Assembly: GCF_016808335.1 (NCBI RefSeq) | Contig: NC_053147.1 | Span: 19,020,913 to 19,084,912, forward strand | From: Panicum virgatum | Taxonomy: Eukaryota; Streptophyta; Magnoliopsida; Poales; Poaceae | Length of the DNA: 64,000 nt | Direction of reading: 5' to 3' | In this document: in pieces, positions 22,620 through 34,752 of the stretch | How the letters are laid out: every line of letters starts with the position of its first letter | Numbering within the stretch: the first letter of the stretch is position 1 | Notes under the pieces: generated by a model | What the model was told of the DNA's origin: nothing | Seen by the model: the letters and a program-made list of their open reading frames with translations, nothing else | Databases searched by the model: none | Made by a program: the position numbers and the translations under genes

Positions 22620-24515
22620 ATGTCGTGGCAGACGTACGTGGACGAGCACCTGATGTGTGACATCGAGGGCCACCACCTCACCTCGGCGGCGATCGTCGGC
22701 CATGACGGCGCCGTCTGGGCTCAGAGCGCCGCGTTCCCGCAGGTCATTGCGATCGCACGCGCCTTTCCTATATGTTCTTCTTAATTTTTTGCATGGTCGC
22801 GCTGACATTTCTGGGGTGATTTTGTTTGTGCGTGTGTGTGTGGCAGTTCAAGACCGAGGAGACGGCCAGCATGATGAAAGATTTCGATGAGCCGGGGCAC
22901 CTCGCCCCGACCGGCCTGTTCCTTGGACCCACGAAATACATGGTCATCCAGGGCGAACCTGGCGCTGTCATCCGTGGCAAGAAGGTGATGCATGACTGCC
23001 CATCGCCGCTGCTGATCTCTGTTCCTGCATTATTGAAGTTTCTGCCTTATTCTTGTAGTCATATTTGTGTCAGTATAGAACAAGCAGCGAGCCCGAGTAG
23101 CCTAATATTTCCGACGAGGAAATTTCACATATACCAGTATATGGACAGGCAGTAGTAATGCGACCTTTTTTTTCCCCTTCAAGAACTCAGGGGCCCTTGA
23201 TTGTTCTTTTCTTTCTCAGAACCCATATAATTCACTTTGCTCATTCATGCATCCATATTAAGGCTCAGTTCGTTTTTCATCACATCTAAACTTTCAGGTT
23301 ACAAACTTCCATCAGCTGTAGATCTTCCTACTTTCTTTCATTTTACGTTATAATATGAGTGTTACATGCGACTCTGGTATTGACTTTATTCTTGCAGTTG
23401 AGTTCTTGTTAGAGAAACTTTAGCAACTAGAGAGGTATTGGTGCTGAAAGCTATTATTTTCTCCCATATCCTCATAATTCGAGGTTACCCTATATATAGT
23501 TGGACATATCATTCTTCGCCATTTTCAATCGAAACATGCTTAATCATTCTTCATTCCCACATGAAAGCTGCAGACACTTATGTTATTGGTTTTTCTCCAT
23601 ATTAGTTGAGCCTATCTGTGGGCCGGGGGTGCCTTTACCATTGTGGTGGTCTCAAAGAGAATTGACAAGTCACTGGCAATTTTCATTTGCACGTGTCTTT
23701 GATCGTCCTTTGGGGTACCCAAATGCGTTCTTGGGATATACCACGTTTGGCATATAGTTTACAATAAAACCAACTTGTTGCTTCTCTTAAGGTCCTCGGT
23801 GATTTATTGGACATGTTTGATGTATGTACTGAACTACTCACATCGTCCTAAATTATTAGTCATTTTATATTTTCAAGATTCATAGTTTTTGTTATGCATC
23901 CACATATATGTTATGTCTAGGTGCATAGCCAATCCTATAAATTTAGAAAAGTCAAAACAACTAATAATTTGGAACGAAATATTTTTTAACCTAGTTACAG
24001 TTATTGTGTGATTTTTGAATATATAATAAAAATAATAAGGCACTCAACAATATTATGTCATTCTTAAACGCTGAAGAGTACAAGATATTAAAAAATATTT
24101 GGCCTATCTCCATCTAATGTGAACATTTCATCCCCAATATCATTTTATCAATAAATAAACTCCTATTAATCACGGGCACTAGAGTAATGAAATTTCAGCA
24201 TTGCTCAACTTTGAAGTAGAGGCCTATGCATATGGTGATGAAAGTTTTGATATGAAGCCTACAAATTTGATTCCAAGCAAATTAAACCGGTCATGGACGA
24301 ACTACGACTCCTCAATAGATTCGGTTTTACAAATCTTTGCGTCCAGTATGAGCGCCTTACAATTTTTTTTTGTTTCACAGGGATCTGGCGGCATCACGGT
24401 GAAGAAGACTGGGCAGGCGCTCATCATTGGCATCTACGACGAACCGATGACTCCCGGGCAGTGCAACCTGGTGGTGGAGAGGCTCGGCGATTACTTGATT
24501 GAACAAGGCATGTAG
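22620..24515 (+). CDS. PRF: Profilin
   Basis: Three exons: 22620-22742, 22847-22984, 24381-24515; 131 aa, the standard plant profilin length. Exon 1 starts [17 protein letters not shown], exon 2 ends [11 protein letters not shown], exon 3 runs [20 protein letters not shown] to …DYLIEQGM. Introns (104 and 1396 bp) lie at the conserved plant profilin positions. Profilin binds monomeric actin, poly-L-proline stretches (formins) and phosphoinositides and controls actin assembly in the cytosol; pollen forms are known allergens. Start chosen at the first ATG (GAGGATGTCGTGG), which gives the universal N-terminus. A MULE ends 336 bases upstream, so part of the promoter is transposon sequence. Intron 1 has a short GT repeat, intron 2 a Stowaway-like MITE. 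No defect visible; probably functional. Confidence 0.97.
23834..23985. mobile_element. Stowaway-like MITE in profilin intron 2
   Basis: CTCACATCGTCCTAAATTAT TAGTC on the left and its inverse GACTAATAATTTGG-type arm on the right (AACTAATAATTTGGAACGAA) bound ~150 bp. This matches the grass family ending CTCCCTCCGTCCCAAATTAT. The outer bases are degenerate, so borders are approximate. Confidence 0.65.
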
Positions 24516-25080
24516 CCGCCTAGCTAGATGATATGGTTCCAATAATAACAAACACATTGCATGTTGCCGCGTTTGCCTGGCCCTTGTTACCACGCCCTGT
24601 CTATTGCTCCTCTGGACATTTTCAATTCTGACTTCGTCGCTTTGGTTGGTTCACAATTTTTCGATCATTTGGTTGTATTGTGATTTGTGTGTAATGAACA
24701 CTCTTTACGAGTGCCGTCTATATAGTTTGTAATGCAGGCACTAGGCAGATATATTTTGTGCAATGTTAGTAATATGAGGAATAAGTAGATAAGTTTGGTA
24801 TAATATATAGGTCGTATGTGAAGAATTTTTCCAAACCACAATGTCGTAGCAACAAAAAAAATTCTTCACTAAAAAAAATTCTTCACTAAAAATTGTGATG
24901 TGCGAGGGGACTCAGGATGAAAGTGGGTCAGATTTGGTCAAACCAGTTTACTATACCCACTCTACCCAATAAGCGAAATTTGAGTAATGGTTTGACCTAA
25001 GAAAACAGCATCGGTTTACCCAGGAACCCATTGGGTTATCCACAATTACTAGGCATATTCTTCTATAAGGAACATGGCCC
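24516..25080. other. 3' flank of profilin and a possible element end
   Basis: The first ~250 bases should hold the profilin 3' UTR. ATTCTTCACTAAAAA is duplicated at 24862-24895. CTCAGGATGAAAGTGGGT near 24910 resembles the end of a hAT-type repeat, but no partner end with matching target duplication was found. Confidence 0.45.
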
Positions 25081-26050
25081 CATTAGACCATAGTTTTGTG
25101 AGTTTGGTGATTGAGTAACAACACAATCAATGAGACTAATGAGGTTGTCAAGTGAACATTAATAGATCCCATGGATGAAGCAAAAAGGCCAAGCAAAGCA
25201 AAACACGAAGAAATAACTCAAAGAAAGATTGAAATGGACGAGTTCTGCAGAAACTAGTAGCACCGGATAAACCGATGCTGGAGCACCGAAGTATCCGGTT
25301 GGCATCGGATAAACACACAGAAAGTTGGGTAACGGCTCCCAACGGCTCTCTCCACTTGGTGGCCTATATATATGGACTCCTCGGTCATTTGAAATTTGCT
25401 GGAGTTGCTACAAGCCTCAAACACACCCAGGAAACCCTCCAAGCCTACCCAAGTGCATATTGATCAAATATTTAGGTTTAGCACTAGATTTGAGAGTGTA
25501 AGTGCTAGATTAGCTCTTAGGTGAGTGAGCGAGCAAGGTGCTGTGCCTTGTGGCTAGTTCTTGAGTGAACCAGCAAGAAGATCTTGGTGCGCCGGCCCCT
25601 TGAAGCATTGGTGGCTCGCCGGCACGTCATCAACCCTCCGACTTGGTGTGGAGCGGCGACGACATCCTTGTACGGGGGACGTGGAGACCCCCTTCCTTTG
25701 TGGAGAAGTTTCTTAGTGGAAAACGGGATTAAGGTGACCGTGGTTGAGTTCACGGAAGAGACTTGATTGCCGGAAAGCTATACTATTAGTGAGTGCTTCA
25801 ACAATGTGGATGTAGATGTGCCTTTGTGGCTAACCGAACCACGGGATAAACACCAGCGTCGAGAGTTTGCTTCTTCCTATCCCGCTCTTTACGTTTTCGC
25901 ATTTCATATTAGTAATTCTTGTGTGCCTTTACTTTCGTAGAGTAGTTTCTTGATAGGAAATGCTATAGGTTGCTAAACTCTTTTGGGATAGGGGTTTCAC
26001 ACTAGATTAACCATAGTTGCACATATAACTAGCATATTTTAGTTTAATAT
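25081..26050. repeat. Probable degenerate retroelement-derived repeat
   Basis: The stretch has the style of grass LTR/non-autonomous retroelement DNA: GTTCTTGAGTGAACCAGCAA, GACATCCTTGTACGGGGGAC and GGTGACCGTGGTTGAGTTC. It has no coding domain and I could not define termini or a target duplication. The call rests on general resemblance. Confidence 0.35.
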
Positions 26051-27258
26051 TGTGCAATTTAGTTGGAGCCATAAATTAAAATTTTAAGTTGCCTAATTTA
26101 CTCCCTCCATCTCTTAGGCTAGAGCACACCATCCCATCACTTTCATCTTCCTCACCGCCGAATCAAGTGCAGCTCCTGGCTTCTTCCTCCTCTCTTGCTT
26201 GCAGCAGCACGTAGCATTCGTAGAGGTGCTCTTTCAGTCCCTGTTTTCTATCACGCCACATCCCTGCTCCTAATCGAGCCAAGCAGTAGCACCAGCTCCA
26301 ACCAATCCTTCTCCCTCACGGTAAACAAAGCCAAGCCCTGCAAATCCTGCTCCTTAGCATCTCCCAGAGTTTTTCATCTCTCTTCCCCATTCTTGTTTTT
26401 TTAGAAAAAAAATACTCTCTAATAATTTCCAATCCTAATTTCCTATCTCCTAATAATTGGCAAAATTCTTCTCCTGTGCGTAAAAATGCGCACGCTATCA
26501 GCCCTCCCTATCGCTCCTTCCCAGGCGTCTTTTTCGTTGTGGTCTTCTTCCCTGCGACCAGGTGCCGCTCGCGCCGCCCTTCTCTCCTTCGCTCCATCAT
26601 CCTCGAGCAAGCTACGTCGAGTGCAGCATGCTCGACTTCCCGTCCCTGGCACTCGGGAGCCCCGTCACGCCGCTGGTGTCAGACCCATTCAACCGGTAGC
26701 TGTCGTCCGCATCACCGGGCGAGGAGGAGGCCGCCGAGCACGCGGGAGCGCCGAGCCGCCGCGGCTGCTGCCACTCTTCCCCATCACGTCCCCCAGGATG
26801 GCGCCCTCTGCCGCCGCCGCCGCGGCTCCGTCGTCGCAGTGACCGGGCACCTCACTGCTGGAGAATTCCTAGTATCCGCCCCGCGTGAGATGGTTGCTGT
26901 TTAGCTACTCCTTGCGTGATGTAATTTTTGCTTATACTAGTCCTGAACCGATCGCGAAGAAACGGAAAGAAGAATCACACTCACATCCTGGTGCCCCGCT
27001 GTTTCCACCCGTGCCTAATTTACTCTGTTCTTCCGCCATTGATGCTCTCCATTTCCTTCAGTTACTTGGGGAAAAAGATCCTTCTTTTTCCCAGAGGAGA
27101 AGCGACACACGCCTGATTTCGCCTCACTAGTTAAAGCACAGAGCACAAGGCCAATTCTGTGTGGAATTCCATCAAATTATTGCGGTTTTTAGATGCATCC
27201 CTGATATAGCAGTCGATTCTGAAATTGTTGCATCCATAGGGATCAAAACAGGGAGGGC
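26051..27258. other. GC-rich segment without a supported gene
   Basis: From 26130 a CT-rich leader-like stretch precedes a short frame starting MLDFPSLALG at 26628 that stops after ~22 codons; overlapping frames on both strands continue to 27130. I recognise no domain. It could be a gene 5' end separated from the rest by the retrotransposon at 27264, but nothing on the other side (34758 onward) continues it clearly. Confidence 0.4.
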
Positions 27259-27263
27259 CGGCA

Positions 27264-27538
27264 TGTTAGAACTAATTAACCATAAAATAGGATTTTAGCT
27301 TAGTCTAATCATGATCACTAATACTTAATGTGGAATTAATGATTTAAGGACTAAACAGAACCGGTAGTCATCATGGATGTCTATGTTCTTGAAGATTTGC
27401 TGATGTAGATGAAATAGAACAGGATTAGAACAGGATGAATGTCGATGCAGATCGAGGGACACCGTGCTTTCAAACCTTCCAGCACCTTAGAGATCGGTTA
27501 GGTTAGGGATACGCTAACCGAGGTCAATAATTCCAACA
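27264..27538 (-). repeat. 3' LTR of the Copia-type element, internally deleted
   Basis: 275 bp. Relative to the other LTR it lacks about 185 bases between GGGATACGCTAAC and CGAGGTCAATAATTCC, and carries an 11-bp duplication (ATTAGAACAGG). The missing part includes the likely TATA box of the LTR. Confidence 0.9.
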
Positions 27539-27549
27539 TTCTCCCCCTT
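27539..27549 (-). other. Polypurine tract of the Copia-type element
   Basis: Directly inside the 3' LTR the minus strand reads AAGGGGGAGAA, the usual Copia plus-strand primer site. Similar purine runs recur on the minus strand near 28328 and 28611, which is reminiscent of multiple-PPT elements. Confidence 0.8.
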
Positions 27550-29774
27550 GACCGAAGGTCAACAACTTATTCTTTATAATGTTCAAAACATTGATCACGT
27601 GAAGGTGGATACACATGGATCAACAATCTCCCACTTAATCGAACAACTTTAATCTTGAACTTAAACTTTTATTCGTCTTATGTTCACACTCAATACCATA
27701 GCAAAAACCCAACAGATGAGTCATTGACAAACATTACAGAAATACCAGGACACCATTAACCAATGTCCACTACAGTACCTTGATAAAACACTTACTTAAC
27801 TTATTTTGGGAGTTTAATTATTCGGGCTCGTCCAAAATCACATTTCAGGTTTATCATCAAATCCATACTAATTTTTGCGAAAATAGGATAAGAGATAAAA
27901 CCGTCAATTAGTCATGTTGCTAGCAATTTTATTTAATACATTAAAATGACTTGATCCTGAGACCCTTGGTTCACAACATAATAGTTTAAATATCAATGGA
28001 CTTGACACCATCAACCAAAAGTTGTTACTTTAAGGGAATACTGTTATTAAACAACGACATTGATTCAAAACCAATGTTAATACATTAATATTACCAGAAT
28101 ATATTGCACATGCCTGTCTAAAATATGCTATACAAAATTAGCCTTAATTATGTCAATTTTGTTTTAGAGCTTTCTGCAGATTTGCTCATATATGTAAGAG
28201 TGAAAGACATAAAACTAATTGTGCACATTTATATCTACACACTCTTACAAAATCTTGTCTGAATAGTACATTAATTAAATAAGCATATTATTATGGTGTT
28301 TCTATCTTTTAACACCTTTTCCAGTGGACCTCCCCTAGACTAAAACTAATAAAGTTTTGTCAAGCATCCCGACTTGTCATGCTAAATCAATTACTTATAG
28401 GGCTTAGCATATAGCTTCAAAACTGAAACCTTAGGAACATCTTCCTATTTATCTTATTCTTAACTTTATTTTTATAACGAAATTTGCTATATCACACAAA
28501 CAAAACAGGTATGGCTGTGTATGCATTCACATGTTGTCACTTTAGAGTCTTTCTTAACATACGCCCTTTAGTGACAAATCTCAATACTCACTATGATCCC
28601 ATTTTAGTATTATGCTCCCCCAAAAACTAGGAACGCATTCTTACTTTAGTCAGCTTATGGAGAAAATATTCACCTTAGAGTATCAGGATAATTATTAATC
28701 CACCTTTACTTTATAAAATGAATCATAGTTATCCATGAACTTAGCATCTTAGTTTCTTTTAGAATCACATTTTAAAACTTGTAGACCCATTACAGTCTAT
28801 TGCCTTGACTCCATCAGAAAATTGTCATGATATGAATTGTTCAAAATTCACATCCATTAATCTTAAAAATAACTGAGGCTATTACTTTTGTGCCCAAAAC
28901 TTAAATTATCATTAAACATTACGTATCTCCGTCATGGTTAAACAACTAATGGAAATCCTCAACAGAGTTTGGATGAAAATTGGAGAAATACTTATGGCAC
29001 GATATATATATATATATATCATCTCAAGTTGTCGATATAGAGAAAACTTATCATATATCTCATTAATATTTTCTTCTCTATTTCCTTCCTTCTTTGTGAG
29101 CTTCCATTGAATTCTGAATAATCAGAATATTAGAAGTGTCGGCCCTTAAACTTATCTGAAATAATTCACAATGGTAGCTCTTTTACTATTTATCTTGGCA
29201 CGACAAAAACTATACCACTGATCAGCTTTCTTTGCTAACCTAGCCCACCCCAGCGGTGGCTAGTTAATGAACTAGAGTAGCAAAGCTATGATTAAATGTT
29301 CATAAAACAGTGGTGGCTAGAATCATGAACACAACCATACTTCAATCATCTTTGATCCAAAATGAACTAATCCACAACAGCGGTGGCCAGAAAATGGATA
29401 GAACAACAGGACGTGTGAAAATTATCCCGTACCCAGCGGTGGCCAGAATAAAGAATAAAATCACACTTATTTGAGACAATTGGCTTTTCCATCACAATGG
29501 TCTTTGAATAATCATGTCTTTGCATGATAAAGTTGTTCTTAAACTAACTTAGTAATCATATACAATGGAATGCAAATAAGCGCATGATAATAACCCTACG
29601 TTAGTCTGATTATAATCACGCAATACGTAACAACTTGCATCACCGGTGGGGAAAACAAGCGAAACTTAGCTGAAACTCATAATTAAAACAACGGTGGTCA
29701 GATTTAATTACAAGTTTACTCTAAATAAATTTTCCCATTGATTCCATTTATTTAGAGGCATCTCATAGTATATT
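27550..29774. other. Non-coding interior of the Copia-type element
   Basis: AT-rich, stops in all frames, no pol domain found. It contains (TA)n at 29001-29018 and five scattered copies of a CAG(C/T)GGTGGC(C/T)AGA motif (about 29251, 29308, 29378, 29434, 29690), spaced irregularly. Confidence 0.6.
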
Positions 29775-30855
29775 TGTCGTGGTGTGCAAACCCATAGCCG
29801 GGTGGCGTAATGCACCCGCCTAAGCCCATAGGGTGAGTACTCGGAGGTTAGCTAGGACTAGTTCGATCTCGCAGGAAGAACACGAAGAACACAGCATGTT
29901 TAGAGTGGTTCGGGCCGCCAGAGCGTAATACCCTACGTCCATTGTGTGTTGTATTGCTTGTGTTCCCTTAGTCTCGAGAGAGTCTGAAAGAGCTTGAGCG
30001 CTTGAGGGCCCTTCGTGTGTGCAGCGAGCGCCTCCCTTTTATATCTCAAGGGAGCCGCGTACATAGCCGTTGGGTCCCCGACAGGTGGGCTCAATCGATG
30101 TAGTATAAAATAACATACTGTTCATATATTATGGCGTTGCAGGCGAAGGAGATCTCATTCTTGGATTTCCTTGCTCTGCCCGCGGGAATGCTCCGTCCAG
30201 CATACCCATGCCCTGTCTTGTCGAAACGGCGCCAGGGTGTAGCTTGCGGCGTTGCCTGCAGCGTAGCTGAACGGGCCGTGTAGCTTGCGGCGTAGGCGGT
30301 ATGATGGAAAAGTGCCGTGTCGTCGTATCCAATTAATGCGGCAGACGGGCTCTACGCGGATGCGGCGCAGGCAGCTGCACTGTGTACCTCGGTAATACGC
30401 GGTCTACAGTGATACCTGACAAAGGCTGCCCCGCGTGCCGCGGCGGCAAAGCACGCCTCAACCACCCGTATTGAATGCGGTGGGCGGGCGAGTCTTCCAG
30501 CTGAAGACCCGCGCCCGTGCCCGCGCCTGCGGGACACGTGGCACCTCCGGACCCCGCCGACGGTATGTTGGTTCTACGCGCGTGGGAGGTCCGGATGGAC
30601 GCGGGAGGTCCCGGACCCCTATGGGTGGGGTCCGAGCCCTCGGCTGTTGGCTCGGAGCTTCCTCTCCTCAGGGACACGTGGCGTCACCGGACCCGTCTCA
30701 GAGCGGGGAGCGGGTCCGGGGCCGTTGGCCCGGTGAGGAAAGAGCCTGAGCCGTGGGGCCTGGCTGCTCCGCCCCTCATCGCGTAGTTACGGATTACTAC
30801 GCGAGTTTTGCCTTGCTGCAGTAAGAGTGAGTGTCCCTGCTGCAGTGTACCGACA
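29775..30855 (-). mobile_element. Solo LTR (1081 bp) nested in the Copia-type element
   Basis: The segment has inverted ends TGTCG…CGACA and a perfect 5-bp target duplication ATATT (29770-29774 and 30856-30860). The minus strand carries a core promoter GAGATATAAAAGGGAGG (near 30035) and downstream GTAGGGTATTACGCTC, a string familiar from grass gypsy LTRs, so sense is minus. No internal domain, primer site or second LTR remains, so it is a solo LTR produced by LTR-LTR recombination. Confidence 0.88.
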
Positions 30856-30860
30856 ATATT

Positions 30861-31328
30861 GGTGTATAAGCACCGGCTAGTATTTTATACTTAAAACTTT
30901 ATACTTAAATTTTGCCCACGAGCTTATGAACAATGAAAACAATTGTTTACTAGCTTTATTAATTGGAGCATCTTATAAATTGATGAGACATTCCACTCTC
31001 CCCTTCGAATTTGTGGTCCAAACGTGAGTGTGCCACATATTCGACAAGGTCTCATCACTTAACTTATCTCATCTAATTCTCACGTGTTAAAATATTCATG
31101 ATAAAATTATGAAAATTTCTCTTGTAGAGAAACAATAATAATAACTTAAAAAACTCGATGATATAAAAGATAATCACTTAACTTAGAGAAATATATTGAT
31201 TAATGCAGAAACAAAAGTTTCATCAATAAGTACATGTTGAATCTACTAACTAATTCTAAATGAAGCTTTCTACAGTATGAACTTCAACTTATTTCTATCA
31301 ACTAATTCTAAGAAAAACTCCTCCAACC
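30861..31328. other. Non-coding interior of the Copia-type element
   Basis: Continuation of the host element after the nested solo LTR; AT-rich, no domain. Read on the minus strand it follows the gag-like remnant. Confidence 0.55.
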
Positions 31329-31890
31329 TCATGGATCTCTTATAGATTGATTAATATAATGCTCCACACATGAGTTGGAGAGATTAATTCTAAAAACCTT
31401 AATCTCATAATCTGTGTCCAACATATAATGTATGTGCTTTGCCAATCCACCATGCCCATTATAACGTGAAATGGTTAATCTTTTGATGAGGTAACTTGCG
31501 CAGACTTGCCTATGACTCATCTCAATTAAATAGAGGAAACCACAAGCAGTCTTGTTCTCATCATCATCAAAAACTCCCCTTATGCCATCGGAGATTAAAC
31601 ACTAAATGATTCTTTTGGCAAGCTTATTATCCTTCTCTCCATTGCTCTAATTTGAAGTGATACTCATACATCTTCTCATCATAGTCCTCAATGCCAGAAG
31701 TAGGAGGAAATGGCTTGACTGTATAGAGTCACTCATACATCTTCTCATCATAGTCCTCAATGCCAGAAGTAGGAGGAAATGGCTTGACTGTATAGAGCCC
31801 ATAATCAAGCTCAAGAAACTCGAGAATGCCTTCTATTATCTTCTTCCATAAAGGAAAGTTAATGCCATTAAATTGCTTAATATCCTTCAT
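31329..31890 (-). pseudogene. Degenerate Copia gag remnant
   Basis: On the minus strand an ATG at 31890 opens a frame with FNGINFPLWKK and LEFLELDYGL, which matches the start of Copia-type Gag polyproteins (F-x-G-x-N-F/Y…W…LDYAL). Downstream pieces include ISDGIRGVFDDDENKTA and, in a 63-residue open frame at 31329-31520, GHGGLAKHIHYML, both Gag-like. The frame is broken by shifts and by a stop at the junction of a 69-bp tandem duplication. It belongs to the retrotransposon 27264-34752 and cannot encode an intact protein. Confidence 0.7.
31662..31799. repeat. 69-bp tandem duplication in the gag remnant
   Basis: Two almost identical 69-bp units start at 31662 and 31731. Sixty-nine bases equal 23 codons, so the copy keeps frame, but a TGA arises at the junction on the coding (minus) strand. 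Confidence 0.92.
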
Positions 31891-32820
31891 GTAGCTTGCG
31901 TCTGAAATGATAAAGCCAAATAATAATATTTAGTCAATATCATAATCTTATGACTTAGAATCAGCAAGAGTAGAAAAAATTCCAAATGTCTTAATGTGCT
32001 AATAGTGCAAGTACTTATGGGAATTAGAGCACAAAAATAATTCATGTATTTCTTATTAATCTAAGACATAGCTTATTGTGATGGAAAATCACTTAAGCTT
32101 GAAACTTATTAGAGAGCATCTTAATTGTACATGGTGGAAAACATATAATTTTTCAGCTTAAACAATGCGAACTAATGCAATGTTCATCAATGGAAACATT
32201 AAGGCAAATACACTTATTCTGGATTTTTTTTAAACTCAAACTTAAACAGTGAAATCACATAAATCATGAAGAGATCAAATTTCACTGTAAATATAGGCCT
32301 CATAAAATTTTAAACTTTACCATATATAATCAGTGCATAGAAACATTATTAAACTTAGTTGCACTAAAATTTAAACTTAATTTGTACTAAATGATAAGAC
32401 TTATTAGTCTTTAGATTCTTTCTCATTTAACAAGAATCACTTATAGCCCAAAAAATGAACTCATTATCAGTGTTAATTTTCTATAATTATTCTCATTATC
32501 AGTGATAATTTCCCATAGTTACTCTTAAATTAATTTTATAACATCAAAATTATGAAAAAATATCACTATTCATACTAGAAATATCTATCATAGTTAAAAT
32601 TAAGCAATAAACTTATTTGCGAAATTATAAACAATAGACATCTCAAATATGAAATAAATACTTATGGACATTAAATAAACATAAGGCTGATAATTGTAAG
32701 TGCAATAGTAATTAATTAAAGCCTTTAAACTTAAACAGTGAGGAAATAAAACTTAAAACAGTAAAACAGTAAATACGAAGGCTTTAAAACTTAAACTGGG
32801 CTAAAAGACTCATGAAACAA
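31891..32820. other. AT-rich leader of the Copia-type element
   Basis: Non-coding; lies between the gag-like start and the GC-rich island on the minus strand. A short direct repeat CTCATTATCAGTG(T/A)TAAT occurs at about 32460 and 32491. Confidence 0.5.
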
Positions 32821-33630
32821 GCCCAAAAAACTCCCCTTCGCGCGCGGGCCGAAAGTGCACGGCACAGCTCATGCGGCCCAAATGGCGCAGTCGGCCCATG
32901 TGGCCCAGTTCGGCCCACTAACCAGCAAACCCTAACGCCGGCTAGATCTGAGCTGTTCATCATGATCTAAAGGCCACGAACTGATGTGGTACAGTATAAA
33001 AGAGTGAGATGTGTCTGAAAACCCTAATCTCCTCACTACCTTTCCCTTCTCATCTCTCAGATCGAGCCGCCGCAACCCGCAACTCACGCGGCCATCGGGG
33101 CTCGCAGCAGGCCGGCGTCACCTCATGCGGCTGCGCGTGTGCCAGTGGGCCGCGCGCTCGTGAGCTGTTCGGGCCCCGCGGCAGCGCCGCTTGACGTGCT
33201 GGCGCGCCGGCCGCAGCGCCTGCAGCGCGTGCGCCGACCGGCTTGAGCCCGGCACCGCCTTCTCATGGCGCGTGGCGGTGTGGTCCACCGGCACTGCACC
33301 TCCAGGCCATTCTGGCCCCGCCACCAGGCCTCATGCGCGGGAGCTGCTTGTGCCCCGCGGCCGCTGCCTGATGCGGTCCTGGCCGGCGCTCGCCGCCCCG
33401 CGCACGCAAGCCGTCGACTTAGGCCGCGCGCGCTGGTCCCGCATGACCTGCTTCATGCGGGCCCGGTGTGCGTCGTCGGTCGGTGCGCCGCACGGGCCCT
33501 CCCGCCGACACCACGTGCGATCACGTCGCACGCGGCTCCGTCGGGGGGCTCCGCTGCAGTGCATGCTGATGACCGGCGGTGTGCAAGAACACCATGCGCA
33601 GCGCCTCATACGACGCAGATAAGTTAATCC
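32821..33630 (+). other. GC-rich promoter-like island within the retrotransposon leader
   Basis: An ~800-bp GC-rich block interrupts AT-rich element DNA. On the plus strand (antisense to the element) it has TATAAAAG at 32995-33002, then AAAACCCTAATCTCC and a CT-rich leader, followed by GC-rich sequence with open frames but no recognised domain. The layout resembles a plant gene promoter and first exon, so it may be captured host DNA; this is inference. Confidence 0.45.
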
Positions 33631-33978
33631 CCATACTTTGGTCGGGTTAGGAAAAATTGGGGATTTTCTTATGCGATCTGAAAATTTGCATTCCCCTTCT
33701 TCTAAATGCTCACTGTTGCATCAATTTCATGAATCTAAAGACTAATTTGCGGAAAATTAACATGAACAGAGGCATGATTTTGGGGAAAAATTTAGCAGCA
33801 ACCGTAAACCCTAACCTTAATTACTTGACTTAATCATGAACAAACTGATTTACCTCGGACTAATCATGAATTAGCATTAAACATAATTATTTATATCTAA
33901 TCCGAGGCACTTAGTATGAATAGATCAAGATTCAACATAAAGTTGAACTAAACTGAATTAGATTAGATCTAATTTCGT

Positions 33979-34082
33979 AATCAGATTAAGATTTGCATTA
34001 ATCAGGATCTAATCTGAACAATCTGAGGTACTTAGCCTAATCAGATTAAGATTTGCATTAATCAGGATCTAATCTGAACAAT
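33979..34082. repeat. 60-bp tandem repeat, two copies
   Basis: The 44-base unit at 33979-34022 recurs exactly at 34039-34082, giving period 60. It lies in the leader of the Copia-type element; GATCTAATC-type motifs recur around it. Confidence 0.9.
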
Positions 34083-34289
34083 TTAGGCTAATTGCATTCA
34101 TAAACATGAATTTGTTCTTACGGCACAAGCTAATGGCACATTAATTTACAATAAACATGGATCTGTTTTAGGATTATATAACATAACAGCTTAACAGATC
34201 CAAGCATCATGCATTGCACGTGGATAATAATAGTAGATCCAATCTACTAACTGCATGGTTCTGGATTAGGACCATGATAGATCTAATCT

Positions 34290-34302
34290 GGCTTTGATGC
34301 CA
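34290..34302 (-). other. Primer binding site of the Copia-type element
   Basis: Two bases inside the 5' LTR the minus strand reads TGGCATCAAAGCC, which differs at two positions from the common TGGTATCAGAGCC site complementary to initiator Met tRNA. Confidence 0.8.
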
Positions 34303-34304
34303 AT

Positions 34305-34752
34305 TGTTAGAACTAATTAACCATAAAATAGGATTTTAGCTTAGTCTAATCAAGATCACTAATATTTAATGCGGAATTAATGATTTAAGGACTAACCAGA
34401 ACCGGTAGTCATCATGGATGTCTCTGTTCATGAAGATTTGTTGATGTAGATGAAGTAGAACAGGATGAATGTCGATGCAGATCGAGGGACACCGTGCTTC
34501 CAAACCTTCCAGCACCTTAGAGATCGGTTAGGTTAGGGATACGCTAACTTTGACGGCTTAACTCGTGAGTAATCACGATTAAGAAAAATCAGGGGTTTCC
34601 TCTTGGTTATATAGTACTGTAGGCTTGGGGTCGGGCCTTTAAATGGGTTGAGTTTGCCTCCCGATCAAAGGCAACTAACAGGGATTAATAATCAGATTAG
34701 GATTTGGCCTTTCGGCCCAATTAGATCTTGACCGAGGTCAATAATTCCAACA
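34305..34752 (-). repeat. 5' LTR of the Copia-type element
   Basis: 448 bp, full length compared with the partner LTR. On the minus strand it starts TGTTGGAATTATTGACC and contains a TATA-like CTATATAACC around 34605-34613. Confidence 0.9.

Larger units (their letters stand above)
27264..34752 (-). mobile_element. Degenerate Copia-type LTR retrotransposon with nested solo LTR
   Basis: Two LTRs (27264-27538 and 34305-34752) begin TGTTAGAACTAATT and end AATTCCAACA as read on the plus strand. The 5-bp target duplication CGGCA is perfect (27259-27263 and 34753-34757). Orientation is minus: next to the 34305 LTR the minus strand reads TTGGCATCAAAGCC, close to the initiator-Met tRNA primer site, and next to the other LTR it reads AAGGGGGAGAA, a polypurine tract. 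A gag-like remnant lies at 31329-31890. I see no protease, integrase, RT or RNase H, so the element is non-autonomous or heavily decayed. It also contains a nested solo LTR (29775-30855), a GC-rich island in its leader and several short repeats. LTRs differ at ~9 of ~260 aligned bases. Confidence 0.9.
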
